From the IMG/VR virus record IMGVR_UViG_3300030385_001096, positions 1 to 22,463 of that record: a stretch of DNA of 22,463 nucleotides, one strand, 5' to 3'. The DNA comes from a virus. Each line of letters opens with the position of its first letter. Position 1 is the first letter of the stretch. The notes under the pieces are model-generated. The model searched no databases. It saw nothing but the letters and a program-made list of their open reading frames with translations, and had not been told where the DNA came from. The position numbers were made by a program, and so were the translations under genes. Shown piece by piece: positions 7,190 through 14,166 of the stretch.

Positions 7190-7816
7190 CCTGTTCAGGT
7201 ACTAGACGCACAGGGCAATGTGGTTCATACGCTTAATGCCCAGGAGAACCCACAGGCTCTCCAGCAGGCCCAGATGATGGCTGCCGCTATAGGCGGGTCT
7301 ATCAACGAGTCGCCCTATGAGGGTGGTGGTGGCCCAGGCATGATGCCGCCGGGCATGATGCCTCCGGGTGGCCTTCCTGGTGGCCCTCCGGGCATGGGTG
7401 GTCCTCCTCCGGGCATGATGCCTCCGGGCATGGGTGGACCCCCTCCAGGTGGTGGTCAGCTTAATGGTGGTAGCCCCACGATTCCGGGTGGCCCAGGGGA
7501 AAATTCTGGTCCTGCTGTACCGCCGGAACTTATGGCGCAGCAGGGCGGAGGCCCGCCGCAGCAGCCGAATCACCTTGAGGTTATTCGCATGATGATGGAG
7601 GAGGAAGCCAGGGGTCTGGTGCAGGGTGACCAGGCGCCGCGCCCTCTGGAAAATCAGTTGGCAGCAATGCCCCCGATAGCTCCGCCCAAGCTGGCTCCAC
7701 CCCAAATTCCGGGGATGCAGGGTCAGCAGCCGGGAATGCCAGGGATGCCGCCAGGGATGCCGCCGGGGATGCCAGGGATACCGGGAATGAGACCACAAGG
7801 CCCGATGATAGGTTAA
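7187..7816 (+). CDS. Met/Pro/Gly-rich disordered protein
   Basis: A 209-residue protein. The first 37 residues look foldable: V-Q-V-L-D-A-Q-G-N-V-V-H-T-L, then a Gln/Ala/Met helix. The rest is low complexity: repeated P-G-M-M-P-P-G and G-G-P-P-P-G units at residues 49-90, a short charged helix (E-V-I-R-M-M-M-E-E-E-A-R-G-L-V, 131-145), and P-G-M-P-G-M-P-P-G-M repeats at 176-201. No catalytic or membrane feature is seen. The composition parallels the partial gene at the left edge and part of the 1325-residue protein. It directly precedes the adaptor-like gene. Role unknown; a flexible virion or assembly protein is inferred. Confidence 0.7.
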   Translation: MPVQVLDAQGNVVHTLNAQENPQALQQAQMMAAAIGGSINESPYEGGGGPGMMPPGMMPPGGLPGGPPGMGGPPPGMMPPGMGGPPPGGGQLNGGSPTIPGGPGENSGPAVPPELMAQQGGGPPQQPNHLEVIRMMMEEEARGLVQGDQAPRPLENQLAAMPPIAPPKLAPPQIPGMQGQQPGMPGMPPGMPPGMPGIPGMRPQGPMIG

Positions 7817-7822
7817 AAACGC

Positions 7823-9004
7823 ATGGCCGTTGACGATGGTGTACTAACGTACAGCGATATGCTGGACTACGTGACCGCCCTGACTGATGGTGGGGCGAGG
7901 ACGAAAGACCTGCGCCTGTTCAAAGAGGCAATCCTTGGTGCATACAAGGATGTTGCTATGGCGGCTGAGTGGGACTACCACATGGACGAGGGCCGCATTG
8001 ATCTTGATGCTAATCAAAGCTCCAGCACGATTACTTACGACCACACGGGTGGTGCTAGTGAGCGGCTGGTGACTATTGCTGCCGGGACGTGGCCCACATG
8101 GGCCAAGTATGGCCGCATTCGGATTGATGATGTTGTGTATTCCATCGAGGACAGAAAGAGTAGCACAACAATTACGCTTGATGAGGACTCAAACCCCGGT
8201 GCTATCGACGTGGCTGCTGGGACGAGCTATGAGATTTACCGCAGGGCTTATCCTCTCCCGTCTGATATGTGGCGTCTTTATGACGTTGCTGTGGAGAAAA
8301 GTTACTGGGTTCCTCATTACATTACTCCCACAGAATGGTTGAAGCGTGAGCGGTTTTCAACTAGTTCAGGTCAGACCTGGGCGTGGACGATTATGAAAGA
8401 TCCAGACAGTATTGGACGTTGGGCGCTTTGGGTAGACCCCAGCCCCGATACTGCCGAGCCTCTGGGCTTTATTTATCGCAGGCGCCCTCGTACCCTGCGT
8501 TGGGCCGGTACAGAGACAGAGGCTCGTACTTACACGGCAACTGGTTCTGCTGATGCCAGCACAATAACAACCAGTACGGCCTTGCCTGCGAGCATGGTGG
8601 GTTCTGTCATTCGCTTGGCAGATAGCACTGCGACTCATCCAACGGGTCTTGCCGGAACGTATCCATTCTTAGAGCAGCATAGAATTACGGCTCTTTCGAC
8701 TACCACCGTAACTATCGACGGAACATTATCGACGGCTTACTCTGGGGATAAGATGGTGGTATCTGATCCTATCGACATGAACGACACGATGGTTGAGGCT
8801 TTGAAGGCCCAGCTAGAGTATCGCTTGAGTCGTTTCTCTAATGATTTGAGGGACATGGCATCTGCAAAGCAAATTGCAGACGTAGAGCTTAGAAGGGCAT
8901 TGGAAGCTGAGGCTCGCCACATGAGTTACCGAACTAGCGGGTCTTTTTCGCGTTACCACTACCTTTTCCGGCATCTTGGCAACACGATTACAACAGACAC
9001 CTAG
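7823..9004 (+). CDS. Head-tail adaptor / tail tubular A-like structural protein
   Basis: A 393-residue protein likely to connect portal and tail. The N-terminal helix-rich part (L-F-K-E-A-I-L-G-A-Y-K-D-V-A-M-A-A-E-W-D-Y, 32-52) and the Y-P-L-P-S-D-M-W-R (143-151) segment are the kind of pattern seen in podoviral neck/adaptor proteins. Two beta-rich Thr/Ser modules follow the helices: about 58-140 (S-S-S-T-I-T-Y-D to S-Y-E-I-Y-R) and about 236-316 (Y-T-A-T-G-S-A-D to K-M-V-V-S-D). The C-terminus is again helical (V-E-A-L-K-A-Q-L-E-Y-R-L-S-R-F) and ends in a Tyr/His-rich tail. ATG at 7823 has only a weak AGG upstream. Position between the portal block and the tail hub supports the call, but family assignment is by pattern, not alignment. 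Confidence 0.6.
   Translation: MAVDDGVLTYSDMLDYVTALTDGGARTKDLRLFKEAILGAYKDVAMAAEWDYHMDEGRIDLDANQSSSTITYDHTGGASERLVTIAAGTWPTWAKYGRIRIDDVVYSIEDRKSSTTITLDEDSNPGAIDVAAGTSYEIYRRAYPLPSDMWRLYDVAVEKSYWVPHYITPTEWLKRERFSTSSGQTWAWTIMKDPDSIGRWALWVDPSPDTAEPLGFIYRRRPRTLRWAGTETEARTYTATGSADASTITTSTALPASMVGSVIRLADSTATHPTGLAGTYPFLEQHRITALSTTTVTIDGTLSTAYSGDKMVVSDPIDMNDTMVEALKAQLEYRLSRFSNDLRDMASAKQIADVELRRALEAEARHMSYRTSGSFSRYHYLFRHLGNTITTDT
8528..8770 (+). other. Beta module inserted in adaptor-like protein
   Basis: Encodes residues about 236-316 of the adaptor-like protein. The pattern is G-S-A-D-A-S-T-I-T-T, V-G-S-V-I-R-L, then I-T-A-L-S-T-T-T-V-T-I-D-G-T-L and Y-S-G-D-K-M-V-V. It shares its strand order (value, V-G-S/R, interface, repeated T-x-L-T-V) with modules in the next gene. 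Confidence 0.45.
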
Positions 9005-9013
9005 TTAGATAAC

Positions 9014-11512
9014 ATGCCCAAAATAAGTGATTTCATTGGTCAGATTTCTGATGCTGACGCTGGTGATTTACCGCCGGGCGCAGCTATAAGCCAGAAGAAT
9101 GTCAGTACCACCTCTGCGGGGAAGCTAAGGGTCCGTGGCGGTATGCAGCCTGCCACTTTTACGTCTACTACCACGATCTCTGCAAGCAGTTACCACACAT
9201 TTCAGCGCATGTGCTTCTGTAAGACCCGTCAGGGGGACTTGATTGGTGTTAACGGTATAGAGCGGGGCTTTCGCTGGGATGGCGCAACGACGAACGTGGA
9301 GGCTCTGGGGATAACTGCCCCTGCTTTGGCTCCGGCGATTGCCAGTGCGTTTATTGATACCAGCGACAAGGGCCGGGACATTTCCGGCATTGTGACCAAC
9401 AGCGGGAAGTACAAAATAACCAGCACTGGCTCTCACGGCCTGTCTAACGGTGACGTAGTACGACTTGGCAACGTGGTTGGTACAGGGTCTATGGCAAATG
9501 ACCTCAATGGTCAGAGTTTTACTATTGAGAGTGCGTCAGGCAGTGTATTTACCCTAAGTGATACGGTTTTTGATGGTGTTTATACATCGGGTGGAACATG
9601 GAGCCAGGACGGGTTTGGGGCGACGGCTGGGGATTATGTTTTCGGCTATCGTTACATTGACGACACAACAACGGCTGTTCCTAGCAGTTTAACCGGACTT
9701 ACAAAGATAACGGCCTTGGAGAACGATGACTTTACCTGGTCATCTTTATCTACAACGACAGAAGCACGGGGTCAGTACAAACTTGAGCTATTTCGCAGCA
9801 CGGCGGGTGTGACGAATGTTCTGTTCAAGGTGGCGACGATTGCTTATGGGTCTATTGGGAGTGGTTTCACCGACGAGGTGGACGATGTAACTTTGAACTT
9901 GAGTAGTGCTTCGGATGTCCTGCTTGTTTTGTCGAATCCGCCGGTAGATAACAGCATTGTAGCCCGCCGGTTTGAAGTTCCGCCGAATGACAGGCCGGTG
10001 GTTGTCCAGTTTCAGGACAGGTACTTCTATTTGGGGACGGTAAAGTACAACCGGGGAACGGTTGCGGCCAGTGGCACGGCTATTACGGGTAACGGCACTG
10101 ACTGGGTTTCCACGATGGTGGGGCGATATATTGAGATTGCCGGTCAGACAGCACCCCGGAAGATTACGGTTTTCAATTCGGCCACGTCCCTGACTGTGGA
10201 CGCATCGACTTCGGCATCTTCTGGTACGTCATATACGATTGTGCCGGAGCAGAGTAACCGCCGCCAGGTGGATTTCAGTGAGCCGGACGAGCCAGAGAGC
10301 GTTCCGGCGGTAAATGTCTTCACTGTGCAGGAGTCTGCCAATGACGACGACGACATCATTGGTGCGATGCCTCTTGGATCGTCCCTTTTCCTCTTTGGAA
10401 AGCGGAACAAGTACGCATTTTCCTACTCGGTGCTACCCACGGTAGACGGGAGCGTGCGGTACGTGGAGGATCGGGGCGTATTTAACCATTTTTGCTGGGA
10501 TGTGTACGAAAATGCGGCGTACATGATGGATGACTCTGGGCCTTACATTTTCTCTGGTGGTGGATCGCAGGAAATCGGTGCCCAGATACAGGATTTATGG
10601 CGAAAAGACGGTGACGGCGACAAGCTAGATTTCACCAAGACGGACCAGTTTCATGTCAAAGTGGACAGGGCCAAAAACAGGGCTTATTTCTTTGTTTCCT
10701 TCATAGGAGACAGCGGCAGTTACCCCACACGGGCTTTGGTCTATAACATCAGGCGCAAGACGTGGGATAACTACGAGTTTCCCCAGATGATTGGCTCTGC
10801 CGCCACGATTCAGATTAGCGGAGAAACCCGCACCGTCTTTGGGGCTGAAGATTCCAACATTTACATTGCTGACAAGGGCAATACGGACGTTGTGACAGCC
10901 GAGGTCACGGGTACGGCAACAGGATCGGGCAGTACAACGCTTACGGACTCCGGGGCGAGCTTTGCGGCGGCTGTTATTGGTTCCAGCGTGTACATTTACG
11001 AGGGAACGGGCAAGGGTCAGCGCCGCACGATCACAGCGAGGACGAGTACGCAGCTTACGGTCGCCGCATGGACGACAAACCCGGACACGACCAGTAAGTA
11101 TGTGGTTGGTGCCATTGAGTGGAACTGGAAATCGAAGGCATTTGGTTTTCCAGAGGATGATATTCGCAATAAGCGGGAAGTGTCGATTGATTTCAAGCCT
11201 ACGACTGGCGACCAGCGTATTGATGTACGGTTTTACTACAATCACAGTTCAACGCCGCTGGCGAATGCGATGTCCCAGAAACTTGGGGATGCGGTGGAGA
11301 TTCAGGAGACAAACAAGGAAGATGCGGTTGTATTTATGAAGCTGGCCCGGAGTGCGCTGGAAGATTCAGTGGGCCGGGAGAAGTTCCGCTTTGACGGGAT
11401 GTATAGTTCGACATCCCACGGCGACCATGAGGTTTCAGTGGAATTGCGTGGCTATGCGGCTGATGATGTGCCTGAGATCAAGAGCATTACGGTCGAGGGG
11501 GTGGAGGAGTAG
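9014..11512 (+). CDS. Tail hub / gp10- or tubular B-like structural protein
   Basis: An 832-residue beta-rich protein with a body resembling the short-tail nozzle or hub proteins of podoviruses. The start has the N-terminal pattern A-G-D-L-P-P-G-A-A-I-S-Q-K-N-V and L-R-V-R-G-G-M (17-44), typical of proteins that thread around the tail. Propeller-like strand pairs follow (F-Q-D-R-Y-F-Y-L, S-L-F-L-F-G-K-R-N-K, A-L-V-Y-N-I-R-R-K-T-W-D-N-Y, 574-587). Three extra modules are seen: about 131-197 (an FCCH-like G-K-Y-K-I-T-S-T-G-S-H-G-L to Y-T-S-G-G-T-W), 347-410 and 627-698. ATG at 9014 lacks a clear Shine-Dalgarno and follows the upstream stop by nine bases. Overall a tail structural protein with good confidence; the exact homologue is uncertain. 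Confidence 0.65.
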   Translation: MPKISDFIGQISDADAGDLPPGAAISQKNVSTTSAGKLRVRGGMQPATFTSTTTISASSYHTFQRMCFCKTRQGDLIGVNGIERGFRWDGATTNVEALGITAPALAPAIASAFIDTSDKGRDISGIVTNSGKYKITSTGSHGLSNGDVVRLGNVVGTGSMANDLNGQSFTIESASGSVFTLSDTVFDGVYTSGGTWSQDGFGATAGDYVFGYRYIDDTTTAVPSSLTGLTKITALENDDFTWSSLSTTTEARGQYKLELFRSTAGVTNVLFKVATIAYGSIGSGFTDEVDDVTLNLSSASDVLLVLSNPPVDNSIVARRFEVPPNDRPVVVQFQDRYFYLGTVKYNRGTVAASGTAITGNGTDWVSTMVGRYIEIAGQTAPRKITVFNSATSLTVDASTSASSGTSYTIVPEQSNRRQVDFSEPDEPESVPAVNVFTVQESANDDDDIIGAMPLGSSLFLFGKRNKYAFSYSVLPTVDGSVRYVEDRGVFNHFCWDVYENAAYMMDDSGPYIFSGGGSQEIGAQIQDLWRKDGDGDKLDFTKTDQFHVKVDRAKNRAYFFVSFIGDSGSYPTRALVYNIRRKTWDNYEFPQMIGSAATIQISGETRTVFGAEDSNIYIADKGNTDVVTAEVTGTATGSGSTTLTDSGASFAAAVIGSSVYIYEGTGKGQRRTITARTSTQLTVAAWTTNPDTTSKYVVGAIEWNWKSKAFGFPEDDIRNKREVSIDFKPTTGDQRIDVRFYYNHSSTPLANAMSQKLGDAVEIQETNKEDAVVFMKLARSALEDSVGREKFRFDGMYSSTSHGDHEVSVELRGYAADDVPEIKSITVEGVEE
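9404..9604 (+). other. FCCH-like beta module in tail hub protein
   Basis: Encodes residues about 131-197. It has the recurrent tail-protein pattern K-I-T-S-T-G-S-H-G-L-S-N-G-D-V-V followed by L-N-G-Q-S-F-T-I, V-F-T-L and Y-T-S-G-G-T-W. From general knowledge this resembles small beta modules that recur as insertions in phage tail proteins. Confidence 0.5.
10052..10243 (+). other. Beta module C in tail hub protein
   Basis: Encodes residues about 347-410: G-T-V-A-A-S-G-T-A-I-T-G-N-G-T-D-W, V-G-R-Y-I-E-I-A-G, and A-T-S-L-T-V-D then S-Y-T-I-V. It resembles the module at 10892-11107 and the one in the adaptor-like gene, with the same order of strands and a matching T-x-L-T-V element. Confidence 0.5.
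10892..11107 (+). other. Beta module D in tail hub protein
   Basis: Encodes residues about 627-698: V-T-G-T-A-T-G-S-G-S-T-T-L-T-D-S-G-A-S-F, V-I-G-S-S-V-Y-I-Y-E-G-T-G-K-G-Q, S-T-Q-L-T-V, and D-T-T-S-K-Y-V-V. It has a typical recurring phage tail-module look and is inserted between propeller-like strands. Confidence 0.5.
11503..11512 (+). promoter_or_regulatory. Shine-Dalgarno inside the end of the tail hub gene
   Basis: GGAGGAG at 11503-11509 is followed by the TAG stop (11510-11512) and directly by ATG at 11513. The stop and start codons are adjacent, so translation of the collar/fibre protein is probably coupled to the hub protein. Confidence 0.7.
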
Positions 11513-12487
11513 ATGTATTCTCGTCATGCTGCCCAATTTGACCGGCTGTTAGATGCGTGTATGCCCGCAGATCAGGTGGCAATTCTAAGAGACATCTTTA
11601 CCAACCCAAAGGCTACTCTTGAGCATAATGGTGCGATAACACTCAAGGGGTCTTTGGTTGCTCCGAGTATTCAGTCTTCTCGCTGGGCGGTTGCCCAGCA
11701 CAACTGGGACTATTCGGGTGGCGGTTCTCCGAGTCAGGGTGGGGGGATGGCCTCGGTTTTGTGCAGGGAGGCAACTGATTTTCGGGGGAACGGGACAACG
11801 GATAACACCAATATCACGATCTACCTACCGGTTACTCCAGGGGACGACCCCAATGTAGTTGAGGGTGTCGTGATAGCATTCTTTGAGATGAACGACGGTA
11901 CTTTCATGGCCCCCGGCTATGGTGACGACCAGATAGGCACGGTGAGGTATGACATTAACGGAAATGCTGTCAGTCCCAAGGGCTGGGGTGTGATGGACGG
12001 GTCAGACAACTCGAAGGCGAAGGGTGGCTCTGCCTTGGACATTGCCACCAACGAGCGGTTTCTGCGACAATGGGCTTCGGTGGGTGATAATACGTCTACC
12101 GGAGGTGCGGAAACGGATAGTGTTACAGTTGGTTCCCACAGCGGCGGTTCTGTTGATTCAGCGGTAGCTATATCGAATCACGGATCTGGGACGAGTGGAG
12201 CAACGTCAGGAGACTTTCCGCAACACACACACGAGGTGGATAATACCGCAACAGTTGCAGCGGGATCTGGCACACCACAAGCCGTAGCTAGTTTGAACCA
12301 CACCGGGAATATGGTGAGTACGCCAACACCAAACGCCCACACACACACAACACCAGCACTTTCACACACGATAACCGGGAGCAGCGCATTGTCGCATGGT
12401 GCAGTTTCAGTGGATACTGTTCCGCCGTTTATCTATGTGGCGTGCTTGGAGCGACTCAACAACTCACGCACGGGCTTAGGGCTTTAG
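11513..12487 (+). CDS. Tail collar / receptor-binding fibre-like protein with HxH motifs
   Basis: A 324-residue protein likely exposed on the tail and contacting the host. Residues 1-60 form a short helical attachment region, followed by a beta part (I-T-I-Y-L-P-V-T-P-G-D-D-P). A collar-like segment follows: S-P-K-G-W-G-V-M-D-G-S-D-N (154-166) and N-E-R-F-L-R-Q-W (180-187), matching the G-W-x-x-x-D-G then R-F logic of tail collar domains. The C-terminal third is Ser/Thr/Gly/His-rich with H-T-H at 238-240 and 276-278 plus isolated His, as in fibre tips where HxH pairs bind metal in a trimer (known for T4 gp37). It ends P-P-F-I-Y-V-A-C-L-E-R-L (304-315), a common close of collar domains. Strong ribosome-binding site. 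Confidence 0.7.
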   Translation: MYSRHAAQFDRLLDACMPADQVAILRDIFTNPKATLEHNGAITLKGSLVAPSIQSSRWAVAQHNWDYSGGGSPSQGGGMASVLCREATDFRGNGTTDNTNITIYLPVTPGDDPNVVEGVVIAFFEMNDGTFMAPGYGDDQIGTVRYDINGNAVSPKGWGVMDGSDNSKAKGGSALDIATNERFLRQWASVGDNTSTGGAETDSVTVGSHSGGSVDSAVAISNHGSGTSGATSGDFPQHTHEVDNTATVAAGSGTPQAVASLNHTGNMVSTPTPNAHTHTTPALSHTITGSSALSHGAVSVDTVPPFIYVACLERLNNSRTGLGL

Positions 12488-12497
12488 GGGATTTACA

Positions 12498-14165
12498 ATG
12501 GTACACATGAAACAACCACGTCCTTCGGCCATTCAGGGAGATACGGCGGCATTATTCCAGGGAATGACCCCTGAACAGACGCAAATTGTACAGCGACTCC
12601 TGGGTGGCCAGCAGGGTGGAGATGTCATTTCACCTTTGCTTACTCCGGGGCTGGAGAATGCTGGTGGCGATTTATTTATTGATGGTGATCCTGAAAGACC
12701 TGAATTACCTGAGCCGATACAACCTCCAGAAACCGAGGTGCCAAGCGAACGTGACGGATACGGTATAGACACGGATGGCGACGGAGTGCCGGACAATGTC
12801 GACTGGGATCCCAATGATCCTGACATTACGGAGCCGCCACCTATTACGGAGCCGCCACCACCAACTCCGACTCCAGATCCAATTCCACCACTTCCAACTC
12901 CATATCCATATCCATATCCATATCCGGGTACGCCAGGTCCAACGGGTCCGACGGGTGCAACGGGTCAAACGGGTCAAACGGGTGAGCCAGGTGAGACGGG
13001 GCCAGCAGGGACAGGTGGTACTGGCAGCATATCTAATATTGCGACGGCTACTGCTACCGGCGGTGCAGGTGGTGCGGGTGGTGCAGGCGGTGCGGCTGGT
13101 GCTGGCGGTACTGGCGTCGGGGAGGGCGGTGTGCTGGCGGGAATCCAGGGTGGCATTCACTTCAACATGGGTAATCCTGCCCAGCGTGCTGTTGATGTGA
13201 CGATGGATGCCTATGACCAGTACCAGCAGGCGCTACTCGACAAGTATTATGCGGACACTCTCAGGGATCTTGGGATGGCTGCCTTGGGCGGTGGTGCTGG
13301 CGGTGGTGGCGATACCGTTGGTCCGGTTGGCCTGTTTAATCGGGTTACTCAGGGTGGTGGCCGTTACCAGCAGCCTGATCCTGTATTAGAGAAGAAGCGA
13401 CGAACTCGGCCTCCAAAACAGCCCAAGAATCCTCGTCGTGATTTTCCGATACTGCCTTCGACTATGACGTCAGCCCTTGGCGGTGAACCTACGGAAGGCT
13501 TGGATGAGCCTTTGGCGGATGTTGCTGCTGTAGAGCAGGATGGTTTTGATGCAGGCCAGTTCGTCAGTGAAGTACAGGCTGATGTAGCGGGTTTCCGACC
13601 ACCGACCCCTCCGAAGCCAGAAGATGACTGGGACAAGGGGGATACGAAAAAGTACCTAAAGGAATTGCAGGGAAGTGGCGTGGTTGCTGATCCTGGCCCT
13701 GGGGGGGCCAAGCTGACTCTTGCTAATCGAAGGGCTTTGGATTCACTTCAACAGAGGCCGCCGAAAATAGAAAAGCCTGGCCCTATTTATAATCAGGGGC
13801 CGCAGATGAGGCACGTGGGAGGCGCGCCACAGCCCCCTTGGCCGCAGTCCCCGAAAGCCGCAGCACCTTCGGCTTTAGATAGTCAGATGGCTGACATTAT
13901 GGGTGGTGCAGGTGCGCCGTTGGGTGGTCAGCTTGCCGCTCAGATTAACAAGCAGGGTCAGGAGAATGAATTCCAGAACCTTGCTACGGCAGCCAGCCGG
14001 GGGCAGGACATTGCTCAGGCTACCTACGGCCTCAAGGGTCAGGAGCGATCCCTTGCACAATCGCAGGATCAGTTCCGCCAGCAGAAGGCACAGGATGTCA
14101 TGGCTAACCTTGCGAACAGGCGAGGTCAGCGGAGGCCGAGGACGAGCGTGAGAGTGCAGGGATAA
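12498..14165 (+). CDS. Multi-module low-complexity protein with Ca-loop-like and collagen-like segments
   Basis: A 555-residue protein with these segments in order: a Gln/Gly-rich start with helix (T-P-E-Q-T-Q-I-V-Q-R-L-L); an acidic loop D91-T-D-G-D-G-V-P-D-N-V-D-W-D-P-N-D-P-D (91-109) like thrombospondin type 3 calcium loops; Pro-rich stalk with Y-P repeats (110-143); eleven Gly-x-y triplets (144-176); an Ala/Gly-rich run (187-213); a helix (A-V-D-V-T-M-D-A-Y-D-Q-Y-Q-Q-A-L-L-D-K-Y-Y); a long Pro/Lys linker; and a Gln-rich helical C-terminus ending in a basic tail. The C-terminal helix resembles that of the next protein. ATG at 12498 follows AGGGGA. It is inferred to be an extended virion or tail protein; no enzymatic motif is seen. 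Confidence 0.65.
   Translation: MVHMKQPRPSAIQGDTAALFQGMTPEQTQIVQRLLGGQQGGDVISPLLTPGLENAGGDLFIDGDPERPELPEPIQPPETEVPSERDGYGIDTDGDGVPDNVDWDPNDPDITEPPPITEPPPPTPTPDPIPPLPTPYPYPYPYPGTPGPTGPTGATGQTGQTGEPGETGPAGTGGTGSISNIATATATGGAGGAGGAGGAAGAGGTGVGEGGVLAGIQGGIHFNMGNPAQRAVDVTMDAYDQYQQALLDKYYADTLRDLGMAALGGGAGGGGDTVGPVGLFNRVTQGGGRYQQPDPVLEKKRRTRPPKQPKNPRRDFPILPSTMTSALGGEPTEGLDEPLADVAAVEQDGFDAGQFVSEVQADVAGFRPPTPPKPEDDWDKGDTKKYLKELQGSGVVADPGPGGAKLTLANRRALDSLQQRPPKIEKPGPIYNQGPQMRHVGGAPQPPWPQSPKAAAPSALDSQMADIMGGAGAPLGGQLAAQINKQGQENEFQNLATAASRGQDIAQATYGLKGQERSLAQSQDQFRQQKAQDVMANLANRRGQRRPRTSVRVQG
12901..12925 (+). repeat. Six-base CATATC repeat
   Basis: Four head-to-tail CATATC units, the last running on into the following C, encode P-Y-P-Y-P-Y-P-Y-P. 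The repeat sits just before the collagen-like segment and is probably a stiff or extended stalk. Confidence 0.75.
12927..13025 (+). repeat. Collagen-like Gly-x-y repeat, 11 triplets
   Basis: Eleven consecutive triplets starting with Gly (residues 144-176), such as G-P-T, G-A-T, G-Q-T, G-E-P and G-P-A, with one triplet having Gly in an extra position near the end. Phage tail fibres are known to carry collagen-like triple helices, which give trimers. The run is short but uninterrupted at the Gly positions. Confidence 0.75.
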
Positions 14166-14166
14166 C

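Noticed and set aside
9014-9019. Weak ribosome-binding site considered as evidence for a different start of the tail hub gene
   Set aside because: The frame has its first good ATG here, nine bases after the upstream stop, and the N-terminal pattern looks complete; coupling with the upstream gene explains the weak site.
10625-11245. Minus-strand open frame of 206 codons inside the tail hub gene
   Set aside because: Covered completely by a convincing tail protein on the plus strand and lacking recognisable features.
12927-13025. Collagen-like repeat considered as eukaryotic contamination
   Set aside because: It sits in frame in a phage-style gene flanked by phage structural genes; collagen-like segments are known in phage tail proteins.
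11513-14165. Fibre and repeat-rich gene considered as a diversity-generating retroelement target
   Set aside because: No reverse transcriptase gene, no template-like second copy of the fibre 3' end and no A-biased variable repeat is visible in the window.
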